This document shows positions 28,873-38,234 of a DNA stretch of 64,000 bases, in pieces. Below the pieces are notes generated by a model. The model ran no database searches, had not been told where the DNA came from, and was given only the letters and a program-made list of their open reading frames with translations. Positions within the stretch are counted from its first letter, which is position 1. Each line of letters begins with the position of its first letter. Position numbers and translations under genes: made by a program. Origin of the DNA: Methylobacterium mesophilicum SR1.6/6 (GTDB taxonomy: Bacteria; Pseudomonadota; Alphaproteobacteria; Rhizobiales; Beijerinckiaceae); NCBI RefSeq assembly GCF_000364445.2, contig NZ_CP043538.1:3417612-3481611 (forward strand), written 5' to 3'.

Positions 28873-30519
28873 TCACACCCGGCATGGCACAGCCTCGAAA
28901 TTCTCCCGGCCCTCGCCGAAGGCCGCGTCGGGGACGGCGAAGCTGTCGAGCCCTTCGCCGAACCGCTCCGTGAGGTAGGTGTCGGCGCGCTTGGCCATAG
29001 CCTTGTCGGACTCGACGGTCAGCGACAGCGTGCGGCCGGCGCGCCACTCCACGACCTCGCCGTCCTCGACGATCGGCACGCCGTCCTTGAGGACGAGCTT
29101 GGCGGCGGTGAACATCGCGGTGCGGTTCGCGTCGTCGCGGTAGACGGCGACGTCGGCCCGAGCGCCGGCCCGCAGGTGGCCGCGATCGGCGAGGCCGAGG
29201 AGCTTCGCCGGTCCGGACCGGGTCAGCTGCGCGATCTCCGAGAGCGTGTACTCGCGCTCCAGCCCGGGGAGGCTCGAGCGCTCGCCGACCACGCTCGGCA
29301 GCGTCGCGATCTCGCGGTCGCGCTCCGATTTGTCCATCAGCAGGTGGATGATGCGCGGGTACTGGGTGAACGGGCCGCCGTTCGGGTGATCGGTGGTCAG
29401 GATCGTCCGCTCTGGATCGGTGGAGAGCAGCATGATCTCCAGGCCGATCGCCCATTGCAGCGAGCTGGTCGGCCCCCGGGGCCGGTACAGGAACGGCACC
29501 ACGCCGCCGCCCTCGGCGTCGCCCGCGTTCAGGACCCACTTCTTCGGCTTGGCGCCCTTCCGGCCGGCGAACTGGCGGAGGATGTCGAGCGACACCGTCA
29601 CGGTCTGGCCGAACACGACCTGCCCGATATCGAGGGTGGCGTTGGGGTTGTCGGTGATCGCCTGGGCGATGCGCTCCGCCGCCGAGCGGAAACCGCCGGT
29701 GCCGGGATTGGCCGTGTCCACGGCGCCGTAGGCGTAGAACTGCGCGTGGGCGAAGTGGATGCGCCGGCCTTCGGCCGCATCGAGCGTCGCCATGAAGCTG
29801 TCGTCCGCTCCCGGCAGGCCCAGATTGTTGCAGTGGACGTGCAGCGGGTGCGGGACGCCGATCTCCTCCACGGCGTCGAGGAGCGAGCCCATGATCTGCC
29901 GGGTCGAGAGCCCGTAGCAGGGGATCTCGTCGTCCAGCGACAGGCGCAGGGCCCCGTCCTTGAAGGCGGAGGCGCCGCCCGCGTTGATGCACTTGACCCC
30001 GAGGCCGCGCGACTGGGCGACCGACAGGGCGACGAGGTCGCGCACGGCGGTACCGCCCTGGCGCTCGCGGAGGAGTTGCAGGAGCTGGTCGTCGTTGCCC
30101 ATCACCGTGAGGGCGCCGCGGTCGAGCAGCGGGATGTCGGCGAGTTCGAGCTGCGTCCCGAGGGCGTGGGTCGGCGGCATCGCCGGCTCGACGGCCGTGG
30201 TGTAGCCCATCCGCGCGTAGGTCGAGCCGATCCAGGCCGCCGCCCCGCCCGCGTGGGCGAACGGATGACCCTCGGGTGCCGCCTCGCTGACGTAGAGGTC
30301 GGGCAGGAGCAGACGCGAGGTGATCACATTGCCGCCGGCGATGTGCGAGTGCACCTCGACGCCGCCCGCCATCACCACGCAGCCCGCGGCGTCGACCACC
30401 GCGTCGGGCTCGCGGCCCGGCGGATCGATCACGCGGCCGTCCTCGATCCAGACGTCACCGACGGAATCGCGGGACGCGGTCGGATCGACGACGCGCCCGC
30501 CCCGGATCACGCTCAGCAT
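28873..30519 (-). CDS. fhcA: Formyltransferase/hydrolase complex subunit A (amidohydrolase)
   Basis: A 548-residue zinc amidohydrolase, homologous to FmdA/FwdA. It begins MLSVIRGGRVVDPTASRDSVGDVWIEDGRVI. The metal site includes GGVEVHSHIAGGNVI, then HVHCNNLG and the later TDHPNGGPF with catalytic-type Asp. It hydrolyses formyl-methylofuran to formate. In archaea the same fold works with a molybdenum/tungsten subunit, whereas here the complex releases formate directly. Start ATG overlaps the end of fhcB by 7 bp. Confidence 0.97.
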   Translation of the reverse strand: MLSVIRGGRVVDPTASRDSVGDVWIEDGRVIDPPGREPDAVVDAAGCVVMAGGVEVHSHIAGGNVITSRLLLPDLYVSEAAPEGHPFAHAGGAAAWIGSTYARMGYTTAVEPAMPPTHALGTQLELADIPLLDRGALTVMGNDDQLLQLLRERQGGTAVRDLVALSVAQSRGLGVKCINAGGASAFKDGALRLSLDDEIPCYGLSTRQIMGSLLDAVEEIGVPHPLHVHCNNLGLPGADDSFMATLDAAEGRRIHFAHAQFYAYGAVDTANPGTGGFRSAAERIAQAITDNPNATLDIGQVVFGQTVTVSLDILRQFAGRKGAKPKKWVLNAGDAEGGGVVPFLYRPRGPTSSLQWAIGLEIMLLSTDPERTILTTDHPNGGPFTQYPRIIHLLMDKSERDREIATLPSVVGERSSLPGLEREYTLSEIAQLTRSGPAKLLGLADRGHLRAGARADVAVYRDDANRTAMFTAAKLVLKDGVPIVEDGEVVEWRAGRTLSLTVESDKAMAKRADTYLTERFGEGLDSFAVPDAAFGEGRENFEAVPCRV

Positions 30520-31619
30520 GCGGACACACTCCTCGACGCGGCTTGGCCCGAGTTCTGGCCCGAGTTCTGGCCCGAGTTCTGGCCTGCGAGCAGACGCTCC
30601 TTGAGGGCGCCCAGCACCGACGCGGCCGGCGGCAGCTCCGATGGGGCCGAGGCCGGCCAGAAGGTCAGCGCGGCACGCTGCTCATTCCACAGCACGCCGC
30701 CATGGTCGCGGCCGGGCTGGCCAACCGCGATCACCACCTCAGCAGCTTGCGCGTCGCCGTCCGCGACCAGCGCGACGGACGGCACGTTCGACAGCCAATC
30801 CGGGCGCGCCACCGGTACGGAGGCGAGCCAGAGGACGGCATCCGCTTCGCCGGCGGCGACCTGCCGTGCGGCGTCGAAGCGCCAGGGATCGTGCTCAGGG
30901 ACGCGGCGGCCGAAGCCGCTGCGCGGGGCCTGCCCGGTGAGCCAGGCCGAGACTGGCACGACCGCGCGGTCCTGCCCGGTGCCGCCGACCGCGAGGGTGA
31001 AGCAGCGGGTGGTCTCGCTCAGCTCCATGGCGAGGCCCTGGAGCATCTCGACGCCGTACGCCCCGAGTTCGGCGGGATCGTAGAGCAGGACGCCGTATTG
31101 CGCGGCGGCGAGCCGGGCCGCGATCTGCCCGGGGAGGCCATCCCCCGCCAGATGACCGCGGGCGCAGGCCCGCAGCACGCCGACAGCCTCCGGCAGGCCA
31201 TTCCCGGCCGGCCAAGCCAGCGTGGCGGTCGCGTTCGCGCCGACCGCCAAGAGGGCGCGATCCGATCCGGCGGCGCGCCCGCGGGTGGGCTTGGCGTCGA
31301 TCAGACGCTTCAGGAGCGGGGCCTGCCAGGCGGCGGCGCCCACCACCAGCACCACATCCGCCCGCCCGACGGCCTCGGCCGGCGTCGTCGTCAGGGCGCC
31401 GACCCGGCTCAGCGAGCCGAGTTCCGCATAGGTCCCCGCCGAGCCTGCAGTATCGACGGAAGCGCCGATGCGTCCCGCGAGATCGTAGGCCGCGCGGATC
31501 GCGGCGACATCGGCGCTCATGCCGGCGATGACCGGCGCGCGCGCCTTGGCGATGAGGGATGCGGCCGCCTCGATGGCGGTGCCCGCGTCCGTCGCGCCAC
31601 CCTTCACCCAGGCTGCCAT
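30513..31619 (-). CDS. fhcB: Formyltransferase/hydrolase complex subunit B
   Basis: A 368-residue protein related to the formylmethanofuran dehydrogenase B subunit, but without the cofactor-binding cysteine site. It begins MAAWVKGGATDAGTAIEAAASLIAKARAPVIAGMSADVAAIRAAYDL and keeps the Rossmann-like subdomains (DVVLVVGAAAWQAPL, VPVARPDWLSNVPSVALVADG). In the known Fhc complex FhcB is non-catalytic. Start is ATG at 31619, the first after the divergent control region. The last 25 residues hold a tandem repeat Gly-Gln-Asn-Ser in three to four copies before ...AASRSVSAC. Confidence 0.94.
   Translation of the reverse strand: MAAWVKGGATDAGTAIEAAASLIAKARAPVIAGMSADVAAIRAAYDLAGRIGASVDTAGSAGTYAELGSLSRVGALTTTPAEAVGRADVVLVVGAAAWQAPLLKRLIDAKPTRGRAAGSDRALLAVGANATATLAWPAGNGLPEAVGVLRACARGHLAGDGLPGQIAARLAAAQYGVLLYDPAELGAYGVEMLQGLAMELSETTRCFTLAVGGTGQDRAVVPVSAWLTGQAPRSGFGRRVPEHDPWRFDAARQVAAGEADAVLWLASVPVARPDWLSNVPSVALVADGDAQAAEVVIAVGQPGRDHGGVLWNEQRAALTFWPASAPSELPPAASVLGALKERLLAGQNSGQNSGQNSGQAASRSVSAC
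30545..30584. repeat. 12-bp tandem repeat inside the 3' end of fhcB
   Basis: Three exact copies of GGCCCGAGTTCT (30545-30580) followed by the start of a fourth. On the coding (minus) strand each copy adds Gln-Asn-Ser-Gly in frame, so copy-number change would lengthen or shorten FhcB by four residues without breaking it. It ends about 25 bp before the fhcA start. Confidence 0.9.
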
Positions 31620-32181
31620 GCTCCCTCTCGCAACGTTCTTGCTTGGTTTCGGAGCGGGCGACGGCCGTAAGACCTGACGAAGCGGGCAAGCCCCATGAAC
31701 CTGGGCCCCCACAGAGTCGGAATGGCACGCCCGCCCGGCAAGTCCCGGGCAGACGGCAAACTCGGCACGCCGTCGCGGGGCCTAGGTTTGCATTCATCCG
31801 CCCACCGCGGCAAGGGGGGCGGACGGCGATCCCTGTCGGGAAGTGGCGCGCCAGGGATGGTTTGCCGCCGCCGGAGACCCCGCCGCACTCTCAGGCCGCG
31901 GTCGCCTGACGCGTGCTGCGCGCGAAGATCGGTCGGGCATCCCGCCGCTTGTCCCCTGTGACGGACCGGCGAAGAGACGCGGGTTTCAATCTGGGGGCGG
32001 GCCGCGACGGAAGCGCGAAGGCGGTCACGCGACGGTTCGACGAAACCAGAGGGGCCGGATTGCCTTAACCATGGGCAAGATTCGCCGGCGGCCGCGCCGA
32101 ACGGATCACCGTTGCCCGGCTCCGGGCCACATGTGACAAGCGCGCCGGGCATGCGCCGGGCTTGCAGGATTCGAGGGAAAC
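31620..32181. promoter_or_regulatory. 562-bp divergent control region between fhcBADC and mptG-mtdB
   Basis: The minus-strand Fhc genes and the plus-strand H4MPT genes start outwards from this region, so it must hold both promoters. I see no convincing gene. Just upstream of mptG is a direct repeat of GCGCCGGGC (about 32149-32167) followed by a GAGGGAAA ribosome-binding site. No promoter motif can be assigned by eye in DNA this GC-rich. Confidence 0.5.
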
Positions 32182-33162
32182 GTGGTGGGCGATGTCCCCG
32201 GGCGGAACGAGGTGGCGGTGGCGGGCGCCGTGCGGGTCGAGGCCCCGGCGCGGCTGCATTTCGGCTTCCTCGACCTGCACGGAGGTCTGGGCCGACGCTT
32301 CGGTAGCATCGGCCTCGCCGTCGACGAGCCCTCTCTGGCCCTGACTGCATGCCGGGCGAAGCACCCTTCGGCGGAGGGACCCGAGGCGGACCGCGTGCGT
32401 GGCTACGCCGAGGCTGCCGCCGCACATCTCGGCGTCCGCGGGGACGTGGCCGTCGCGGTGGAGCGGGCGATCCCGGCCCATGCGGGTTTCGGCTCGGGCA
32501 CCCAGCTCGCGCTGGCCGTGGCCGCCGCGATGGCCCGCCTGGAGGGCCGGCCCTTCGCGGCGGAGGCGTTCGCGGCCAGCCTCGACCGGGGTAACCGCTC
32601 GGGCGTCGGCCTGTGCGCCTTCACGGAGGGCGGCCTGATCGTCGATGGCGGACGCGGTCCCGATGGAGGACCGCCGCCGGTCGTCGCGCGGCTGCCCTAT
32701 CCCGAGGCCTGGCGCGTCGTTCTCATCCTCGATCGGAGCATGGACGGCGTGCACGGGACGCGCGAGGTCGAGGCCTTCCGCGACCTGCCGCGCTTCCCGG
32801 AGGCGCAGGCGGCAGAGATCTGCCGGATCACCCTGATGCAGGTGCTTCCGGCCGTCGCCCTGGCGGAGCCTCAGGGTTTCGGTGCCGGGATCACGCGGAT
32901 CCAGGATCTGATCGGCGACCACTTCGCACCCCATCAGGGCGGCCGCTACGCGAGCGCCGCGGTGGCGCAGGCCCTGGCGAATGCCGCCGCGCAGGGCGTG
33001 CCCGGCTACGGCCAGTCCTCCTGGGGACCGACCGGCTTCGTGCTGATGCCCTCGGAGGGCGAGGCTCGTACCCTCGTGGCCTCCCTCGACCGAGGCGGCC
33101 CGCTCCGGTTCATCATCGCCCGCGGGCGCAACCGGGGCGCTTCGGTGTCCGGACCGAACTGA
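32182..33162 (+). CDS. mptG: Beta-ribofuranosylaminobenzene 5'-phosphate synthase (H4MPT biosynthesis; orf4)
   Basis: A protein of about 326 residues of the GHMP-kinase-like family. VRVEAPARLHFGFLDLHGGLGRRFGSIGLAVDEP is the classic beta-RFAP synthase N-terminus, followed by the glycine loop IPAHAGFGSGTQLALAVAAA and the late YGQSSWGPTGFVLMP. It joins p-hydroxybenzoate or p-aminobenzoate with phosphoribosyl pyrophosphate, releasing CO2 and pyrophosphate. This is the first committed step of the methanopterin arm. Start is GTG at 32182 (or GTG 32185) behind GAGGGAAA. It leads the plus-strand H4MPT unit. Confidence 0.92.
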   Translation: MVGDVPGRNEVAVAGAVRVEAPARLHFGFLDLHGGLGRRFGSIGLAVDEPSLALTACRAKHPSAEGPEADRVRGYAEAAAAHLGVRGDVAVAVERAIPAHAGFGSGTQLALAVAAAMARLEGRPFAAEAFAASLDRGNRSGVGLCAFTEGGLIVDGGRGPDGGPPPVVARLPYPEAWRVVLILDRSMDGVHGTREVEAFRDLPRFPEAQAAEICRITLMQVLPAVALAEPQGFGAGITRIQDLIGDHFAPHQGGRYASAAVAQALANAAAQGVPGYGQSSWGPTGFVLMPSEGEARTLVASLDRGGPLRFIIARGRNRGASVSGPN

Positions 33163-33248
33163 CCCTGCACGCCCGGACTTGACCCGGAACACCGCTCCGG
33201 GTTTGGACGGAGGCAAGGCGCAACTGTCGCGCGCCGGACGAGGATTTC

Positions 33249-34142
33249 ATGGCCCGCTCGATCCTCCACATGCTGACGCCGCTCCGGCACATGAGCCCGT
33301 TCGACGTGAACATGGCCGTGGATGCCGGCTTCGAGACCGTGGTGACCTACACGGAGGTCAGCCTCGCGGACGTGGTCTCGCTGACCCAGGACTCGATCTT
33401 CTCGCGGGCGCCGGGCGACGGCACCCGGACGGGGATCTTCATCGGCGGCAAGAATGCCGAGGACGCCCTCGACATGGTCGACCGCGCCAAGAAGGCCTTC
33501 GTGCCGCCCTTCGTGAACCACGTCTTCGCCGACCCGGCGGGCTCGTTCACCACCGGCGCCGCCATGGTCGCGCAGGTGTCCCGCGCCCTGCGCCAGAAGT
33601 TCGACACCGACCTTAAGGGCAAGCGCATCGTGATCTTCGGCGGCGCCGGCGTCGTTGCCTACGTGGCCGCGGTGATCGGCGCCCTGCAGGGCGCCACCAC
33701 CGTGCTGGTCGGCCATGACGGCGAGGAGCGGGTCTCGAAGATCGCCTTCACGATGAAATGGCGCTTCGGCATCGAGGTCGGTGCCGTCGACGGGACCACC
33801 CCCGAGGACCGTCGCGCGGCCATCCGGGACGCGGACGTGATCCTGTCCGCCGGTCCCGCCGGGATCCCGATCCTCTCGGCAAAGGATCTGGAATCGGCGC
33901 CGAAGCTGCTCGTGGCCTCCGACGTCAACGCCGTGCCGCCCGCCGGCATCGCAGGGATCGACGTCAACGCCGTCGATGTGCCGCTGCCCACCGGGAAGGG
34001 TGTCGGCATCGGTGCGCTGGCGGTCGGCAACGTCAAGTATCAGACGCAGCGGCGCCTGTTCGACCGGATGCTGGCCTCCGACACGCCGCTCTGCCTCGAT
34101 TTCCGCGACGCCTACGCGCTCGCGGTGGAGATCGCCGGCTAA
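33249..34142 (+). CDS. mtdB: NAD(P)-dependent methylene-H4MPT dehydrogenase
   Basis: A 297-residue cytosolic enzyme oxidising methylene-H4MPT to methenyl-H4MPT with NAD or NADP. It begins MARSILHMLTPLRHMSPFDVNMAVDAGFE, the MtdA/MtdB N-terminus. The nucleotide fold is KRIVIFGGAGVVAYVAAVIGALQGATTVLVGHDGEER, and later GVGIGALAVGNVKYQTQ is typical. The neighbours (mptG, mch, fae) point to MtdB rather than the H4F-linked MtdA. It catalyses the step between Fae and Mch. Confidence 0.95.
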   Translation: MARSILHMLTPLRHMSPFDVNMAVDAGFETVVTYTEVSLADVVSLTQDSIFSRAPGDGTRTGIFIGGKNAEDALDMVDRAKKAFVPPFVNHVFADPAGSFTTGAAMVAQVSRALRQKFDTDLKGKRIVIFGGAGVVAYVAAVIGALQGATTVLVGHDGEERVSKIAFTMKWRFGIEVGAVDGTTPEDRRAAIRDADVILSAGPAGIPILSAKDLESAPKLLVASDVNAVPPAGIAGIDVNAVDVPLPTGKGVGIGALAVGNVKYQTQRRLFDRMLASDTPLCLDFRDAYALAVEIAG

Positions 34143-34164
34143 ATCGAGCCGGGCCCGGCTCAGG

Positions 34165-35313
34165 ATGGCCGACGCGGTCCTGATCGCCGCCCAGGCCGGG
34201 CGCGCCCTGGCCGAGGCAGCCCGTCGCGCCGGCCTCCGGCCCTACGTGGCCGACCTGTTCGGCGACTCGGACACGCGGGCACTGGCCGAAGCCTACCGAC
34301 CGTTGCCCGGACGGTTCGGTACCGCCCTCGCCGACCACGCGACGCTGAACGCCCTCGACGAGATGGCCCATCGGGCCGGCCCTGTTGTCGGCCTCGTCCT
34401 CGGCAGCGGTTTCGAAGATGCGCCAGGGCTCGTCGCGCGCCTCGCCGAGCGGCACCGACTCGTCGGGGCCTCGGCCGAGGCCATCGCGACGCTGAAGGAT
34501 CCGTCGGACTTCGCCGCGCTCTGCGCGCGCCTCGGCGTGCCGCATCCGGCGGTCTCGAAGGATCCTCCACCGGAGCCGGTGCAATGGCTGCTCAAGCGGG
34601 CGGGCGGCAGCGGCGGCAGCCATATCCGGCCGGCGACCCGTGCGGCGGCGCCCCCGGGCCACTACTTCCAGAGACGCGTTGCAGGCCGGCCGCACGCCCT
34701 CAACTTCCTCGCCGATGGCCGCACGATCCGCGTCCTCGCCGTGACCGAGCAATGGTGCGCGCCGTCCCCGATCAGGCCGTTCCGCTACGCCGGAGCCCTG
34801 GCGCGCGGGCCCGGCGAGCCCGACGCACTCGGTCCTGCAACCGCGGCGGCGATCGCCGCCGGCGCCGAGCGGATCGTCGCCGCCACGGGGCTGCGCGGCC
34901 TCGGCAGCGCCGACGTTCTGGTCGACGGACCCGACTGGTGGCTCACCGAGATCAATCCGCGTCCCGGCGCGACGCTGGACATCCTCGACCGGCGCGCCAC
35001 GCCGATGCTGGCGGCCCATATCGCGGCCTGCCTCGGCACAATGCCGGATCCCGGCCCGCAACCGGCTGGTGCGGCGGCCGCGCAGATCTGTTACGCGGAC
35101 CGAGAGCTTGCGCCTGTTCCGGACCTCGACTGGCCGGACTACGTGCGCGACCGCCCGTGCCCCGGCTCGGTGGTCCGCCGCGACGCGCCGCTCTGCACGG
35201 TGCTGGCCGAAGGCGCGGACCGGGCGGAGGTGCTCGCCCTGTTGGAAACGCGGATGGCGCGCCTGCGGGCCATCCGCGCGGCGAAGAAAACACACCCCGA
35301 GGAAGCCCTGTGA
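34165..35313 (+). CDS. ATP-grasp ligase-like protein of the H4MPT cluster (orf5; MfnD-like candidate)
   Basis: A 382-residue protein with an ATP-grasp fold in the centre. Visible pieces are [16 protein letters not shown] (ATP-binding Lys and glycine loop), [51 protein letters not shown] (metal-binding Glu/Asn), and a C-terminal domain of about 90 residues. It is the protein called Orf5 in Methylobacterium C1 clusters. ATP-grasp proteins of this kind include the tyramine-glutamate ligase MfnD of methanofuran synthesis. A role in methylofuran assembly is therefore plausible but inferred. Its stop overlaps the mch start (TGATG). Confidence 0.8.
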   Translation: MADAVLIAAQAGRALAEAARRAGLRPYVADLFGDSDTRALAEAYRPLPGRFGTALADHATLNALDEMAHRAGPVVGLVLGSGFEDAPGLVARLAERHRLVGASAEAIATLKDPSDFAALCARLGVPHPAVSKDPPPEPVQWLLKRAGGSGGSHIRPATRAAAPPGHYFQRRVAGRPHALNFLADGRTIRVLAVTEQWCAPSPIRPFRYAGALARGPGEPDALGPATAAAIAAGAERIVAATGLRGLGSADVLVDGPDWWLTEINPRPGATLDILDRRATPMLAAHIAACLGTMPDPGPQPAGAAAAQICYADRELAPVPDLDWPDYVRDRPCPGSVVRRDAPLCTVLAEGADRAEVLALLETRMARLRAIRAAKKTHPEEAL

Positions 35314-36287
35314 TGAGTGCCAGCCAAACCTATCCCAGCGTCAATGCGCTCTCGGGCCCGCTGATCGAGCGCCTCGTGGCCGACGCCGCGACGCTGCGGC
35401 TCTCCGTGTCGCAAGCCGCCGGTGGCGCCCGCATGATCGACGCCGGCGCGCAGGCGAAGGGCTCGATCGAGGCGGGCCGGCGCATCGCCGAGATCTGCCT
35501 CGGCGGCCTCGGCACGGTGACCATCGCGCCGAGCGGGCCGATCGCGACCTGGCCCTACTCGGTGACGGTCCACGCAGCAGACCCGGTGCTCGCCTGCCTG
35601 GGCAGCCAGTACGCGGGCTGGAGCCTCGCGGACGAGACCGGGGATTCCGGCTTCTTCGCCCTCGGCTCGGGGCCCGGCCGCGCGGTCGCGGCCGTCGAGG
35701 ATCTCTATCAGGAACTCGGCTATCGCGACGCGGCGTCCAAGACTGCGCTCGTCCTCGAGGCGGCCGGCGGACCGCCCGACAGCGTGGTCGCCAAGGTCGC
35801 CGAGGCCTCCGGCCTCCGGCCCGAGGACCTGACCTTCATCTTCGCGCCGACCCAGAGCCTCGCCGGTTCCACCCAGGTGGTGGCGCGCGTCCTGGAGGTC
35901 GCGCTCCACAAGGCGCACACGGTCGGCTTCGACCTGCACACCATCGTGGACGGGATCGGCTCCGCGCCGCTGTCGCCCCCGCACCCGGACTTCATCAAGG
36001 CCATGGGCCGGACCAACGACGCCATCATCTATGGCGGGCGCGTCCAGCTCTTCGTGGACGCCGACGATGCCGACGCGAAGCAGCTCGCCGAGCAGCTGCC
36101 CTCCACCACGTCGAGCGATCACGGCGCCCCGTTCGCCGAGATCTTCGCGCGGGTGAACGGCGATTTTTACAAGATCGACGGCGCGCTGTTCTCGCCGGCC
36201 GAGGCGATCGTCACGTCGGTCCGCTCCGGCGCCACCTACCGGGGCGGACGACTGGAGGCCACTCTGGTGGACGCTTCGTTCGCCTGA
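35313..36287 (+). CDS. mch: Methenyl-H4MPT cyclohydrolase
   Basis: A 324-residue cytosolic enzyme hydrolysing methenyl-H4MPT to N5-formyl-H4MPT, which then goes to Fhc. It begins [25 protein letters not shown] and has the archaeal-type Mch pattern: [74 protein letters not shown] and [12 protein letters not shown]. Start ATG 35313 overlaps the orf5 stop; GTG at 35310 would add one residue. A 196-bp gap follows before orf17. Confidence 0.97.
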   Translation: MSASQTYPSVNALSGPLIERLVADAATLRLSVSQAAGGARMIDAGAQAKGSIEAGRRIAEICLGGLGTVTIAPSGPIATWPYSVTVHAADPVLACLGSQYAGWSLADETGDSGFFALGSGPGRAVAAVEDLYQELGYRDAASKTALVLEAAGGPPDSVVAKVAEASGLRPEDLTFIFAPTQSLAGSTQVVARVLEVALHKAHTVGFDLHTIVDGIGSAPLSPPHPDFIKAMGRTNDAIIYGGRVQLFVDADDADAKQLAEQLPSTTSSDHGAPFAEIFARVNGDFYKIDGALFSPAEAIVTSVRSGATYRGGRLEATLVDASFA

Positions 36288-36483
36288 GTGGCCGGCTTGG
36301 CGCATCGCCGCGGCGATGCGGGTGCCGGCACCCGCTTCTCCCCTCCCACGGCAGCGGGGGAGGGGAGCAAGGCGAACCGACCGCCAACTTCGCGGTACCG
36401 GAGGCCCATGCGCCTGCTCGGACGAGCGACCTCGGTCCCGGCCATCCCTGAGAGCCGAGACTTTCCCAACCACCAGGACCCCG

Positions 36484-37392
36484 ATGCGCATCGGACTCGC
36501 GGCCGATAACGGCACTTGGCATCGAAACCGGCTCCTCACAGCCCTGCAGGCTCAGGGCGTCGAGCCGGTTCTGTTCTCCCTCGCCGACGTCGCGGTGGTC
36601 ACCGGCGGCGGCGAGCCCCTGCGGGTGCCGGGCTTTCCCGAGGCGCTTCCGGACGGGGTCCTGATGCGGACCATCGCGGGCGGCACCTTCGAGGCCACGA
36701 CGATGCGCCTCGGCGTCCTTCACGCCCTGGTCTCGGCGGGCGTGACCGTCTGGAACGCGCCGACCGCCATCGAGCGCTCGGTGGACAAGGCGGCCACCTC
36801 GCTCCTCATCGCCCGGGCCGGCCTGCCGACGCCGGCCACCTGGGTGTTCTCGAAGCGCGAGGCCGCCGCCGCCCTGGTCGCGACCGAGGCCCGGCCCGGC
36901 GCGCCGCTCGTCCTCAAGCCGCTGTTCGGCTCGCAGGGGGAGGGGCTCGTGCTGATCGAGCGGCCGGAGGATCTGCCCGACGAAGAGGCGGTGGCGCGGG
37001 TCTACTACCTCCAGCGCTATGTTCCGCGTCGCGACGGGTTGTGGCGCGATTACCGGGTCTTTGTCTGCGACGGGCGCGCCATCGCCGGCATGATCCGCGA
37101 GGGCGACGGCTGGATCACCAACGTCCACCGGGGCGGCCGGCCGCTGACCTGGGCGATGCCGCGGGCGGCGGCCGAACTCGCGGAGGCCGCCGCCGCGGCC
37201 GTCGGGGTCGACTATTCCGGCGTCGATCTGGTTGAGGACGGGGAGGGCGGCTTCTCGATCCTGGAGGTCAATTCCATGCCGGCGTGGTCGGGTCTGCAGA
37301 CCGTCTGCGAGACCGACATCGCCGCCGCCGTGGTGCGCGGGTTCCTGGCCGCCGCCCGCGGCGCGAGCCGTCCCAGGCTCGTGGTCGCATGA
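36484..37392 (+). CDS. RimK-like ATP-grasp ligase of the H4MPT cluster (orf17)
   Basis: A 302-residue ATP-grasp enzyme of the RimK/MptN type. It begins MRIGLAADNGTWHRNRLLTALQAQG. The ATP-grasp core is KAATSLLIARAGLPTPATWVFS, PLVLKPLFGSQGEGLVLIE, YYLQRYVPRRDGLWRDYRVFVC and SILEVNSMPAWSGLQ (metal-binding Glu-Val-Asn). RimK-like ligases add glutamates to peptides or cofactors, so glutamylation of H4MPT or methylofuran is the obvious guess. The acceptor is unproven. It corresponds by position to Orf17 of Methylobacterium. Stop overlaps orf7 (ATGA). Confidence 0.85.
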   Translation: MRIGLAADNGTWHRNRLLTALQAQGVEPVLFSLADVAVVTGGGEPLRVPGFPEALPDGVLMRTIAGGTFEATTMRLGVLHALVSAGVTVWNAPTAIERSVDKAATSLLIARAGLPTPATWVFSKREAAAALVATEARPGAPLVLKPLFGSQGEGLVLIERPEDLPDEEAVARVYYLQRYVPRRDGLWRDYRVFVCDGRAIAGMIREGDGWITNVHRGGRPLTWAMPRAAAELAEAAAAAVGVDYSGVDLVEDGEGGFSILEVNSMPAWSGLQTVCETDIAAAVVRGFLAAARGASRPRLVVA

Positions 37393-38234
37393 GCATGCGC
37401 GACAGCACGCTCGACGCGGGGCTGATCGGAACGCTCTACCGGGCGGCCTGCCTGGCGGAACTCGACGCCCTCAAACCCGGCAACGTCCACGCCTTCGCGG
37501 CCGGCCACCGGATGGTGGTGGCCGACTTCATCACGAGCGCCGACGTCTCCGCCCCGGCCCTGGCGCAAGCGGGGACCGGGATCGGCGCGCGCGTCCGCGA
37601 CGGCGTCGCCGCCACGATGGCGGCGGTGGGCCAGAACACGAATCTTGGCATCCTGCTGCTCTGCGCTCCGCTGGCGGTCGCCGCCGAGCGAGGACAGTCG
37701 GTCTCGGCCAGCCTCGGCAGCCTGCAGAGCCCGGATTCCGAGGCGGTCTTCGCCGCGATCCGCCTCGCCAATCCCGGCGGCCTCGGGCGGGCCGGCAACC
37801 ACGATGTCGCCGCGCCGGCGCCGAAATCCCTGCTGGAGGCCATGGCGGAGGCTGCGGGGCGAGACCGGATCGCCCGCGCCTATGTCGACAACTTCGCCGA
37901 CGTGGCGGCGATCGGCCTTCCGGCATTGTCGGCGGCCCGCGAGACGGGGCTCGACCCGTCGTGGTGCACGAGCGCGGTCCATCTCGCCTACCTGCGGTCG
38001 GTCCCGGACAGCCATATTGCCCGCAAGGCGGGATCGGCGACTGCCGAGGCCGTTCGGCGGGAGGCCGAGGCGGCGCTGACCGGACTCGATCTGGCCTGCA
38101 AGCCGGTCACGCCGCTCCTCGCCCTCGATGCCTCGCTCAAGGCCCGCGGCCTGAACCCCGGCACGAGCGCAGATTTCACGGTCGCGACCCTGTTCTGGGA
38201 CGCCCTCGCGGCGGCGGGCGCCGTGCTGGCCTGA
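37389..38234 (+). CDS. CitG-like triphosphoribosyl-dephospho-CoA synthase family protein (orf7)
   Basis: A 281-residue all-helical protein of the CitG/MdcB family. Signature segments are AACLAELDALKPGNVHAF near residue 20, DFITSADVSAPAL, QNTNLGILLLCAPLAVAAE and the late ASLKARGLNPGTSADFTVATLFW. CitG proteins transfer triphosphoribose to dephospho-CoA, but no citrate or malonate lyase genes are nearby. In methylotrophs the homologue Orf7 belongs to the H4MPT/methylofuran set, where its substrate is unknown. It is coupled to orf17 by a 4-bp overlap. Confidence 0.87.
   Translation: MSMRDSTLDAGLIGTLYRAACLAELDALKPGNVHAFAAGHRMVVADFITSADVSAPALAQAGTGIGARVRDGVAATMAAVGQNTNLGILLLCAPLAVAAERGQSVSASLGSLQSPDSEAVFAAIRLANPGGLGRAGNHDVAAPAPKSLLEAMAEAAGRDRIARAYVDNFADVAAIGLPALSAARETGLDPSWCTSAVHLAYLRSVPDSHIARKAGSATAEAVRREAEAALTGLDLACKPVTPLLALDASLKARGLNPGTSADFTVATLFWDALAAAGAVLA

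Noticed and set aside
30545..30584. CRISPR-like array or mini-satellite unrelated to coding
   Set aside because: The units are contiguous 12-mers without spacers and continue the fhcB reading frame, so it is a coding tandem repeat.
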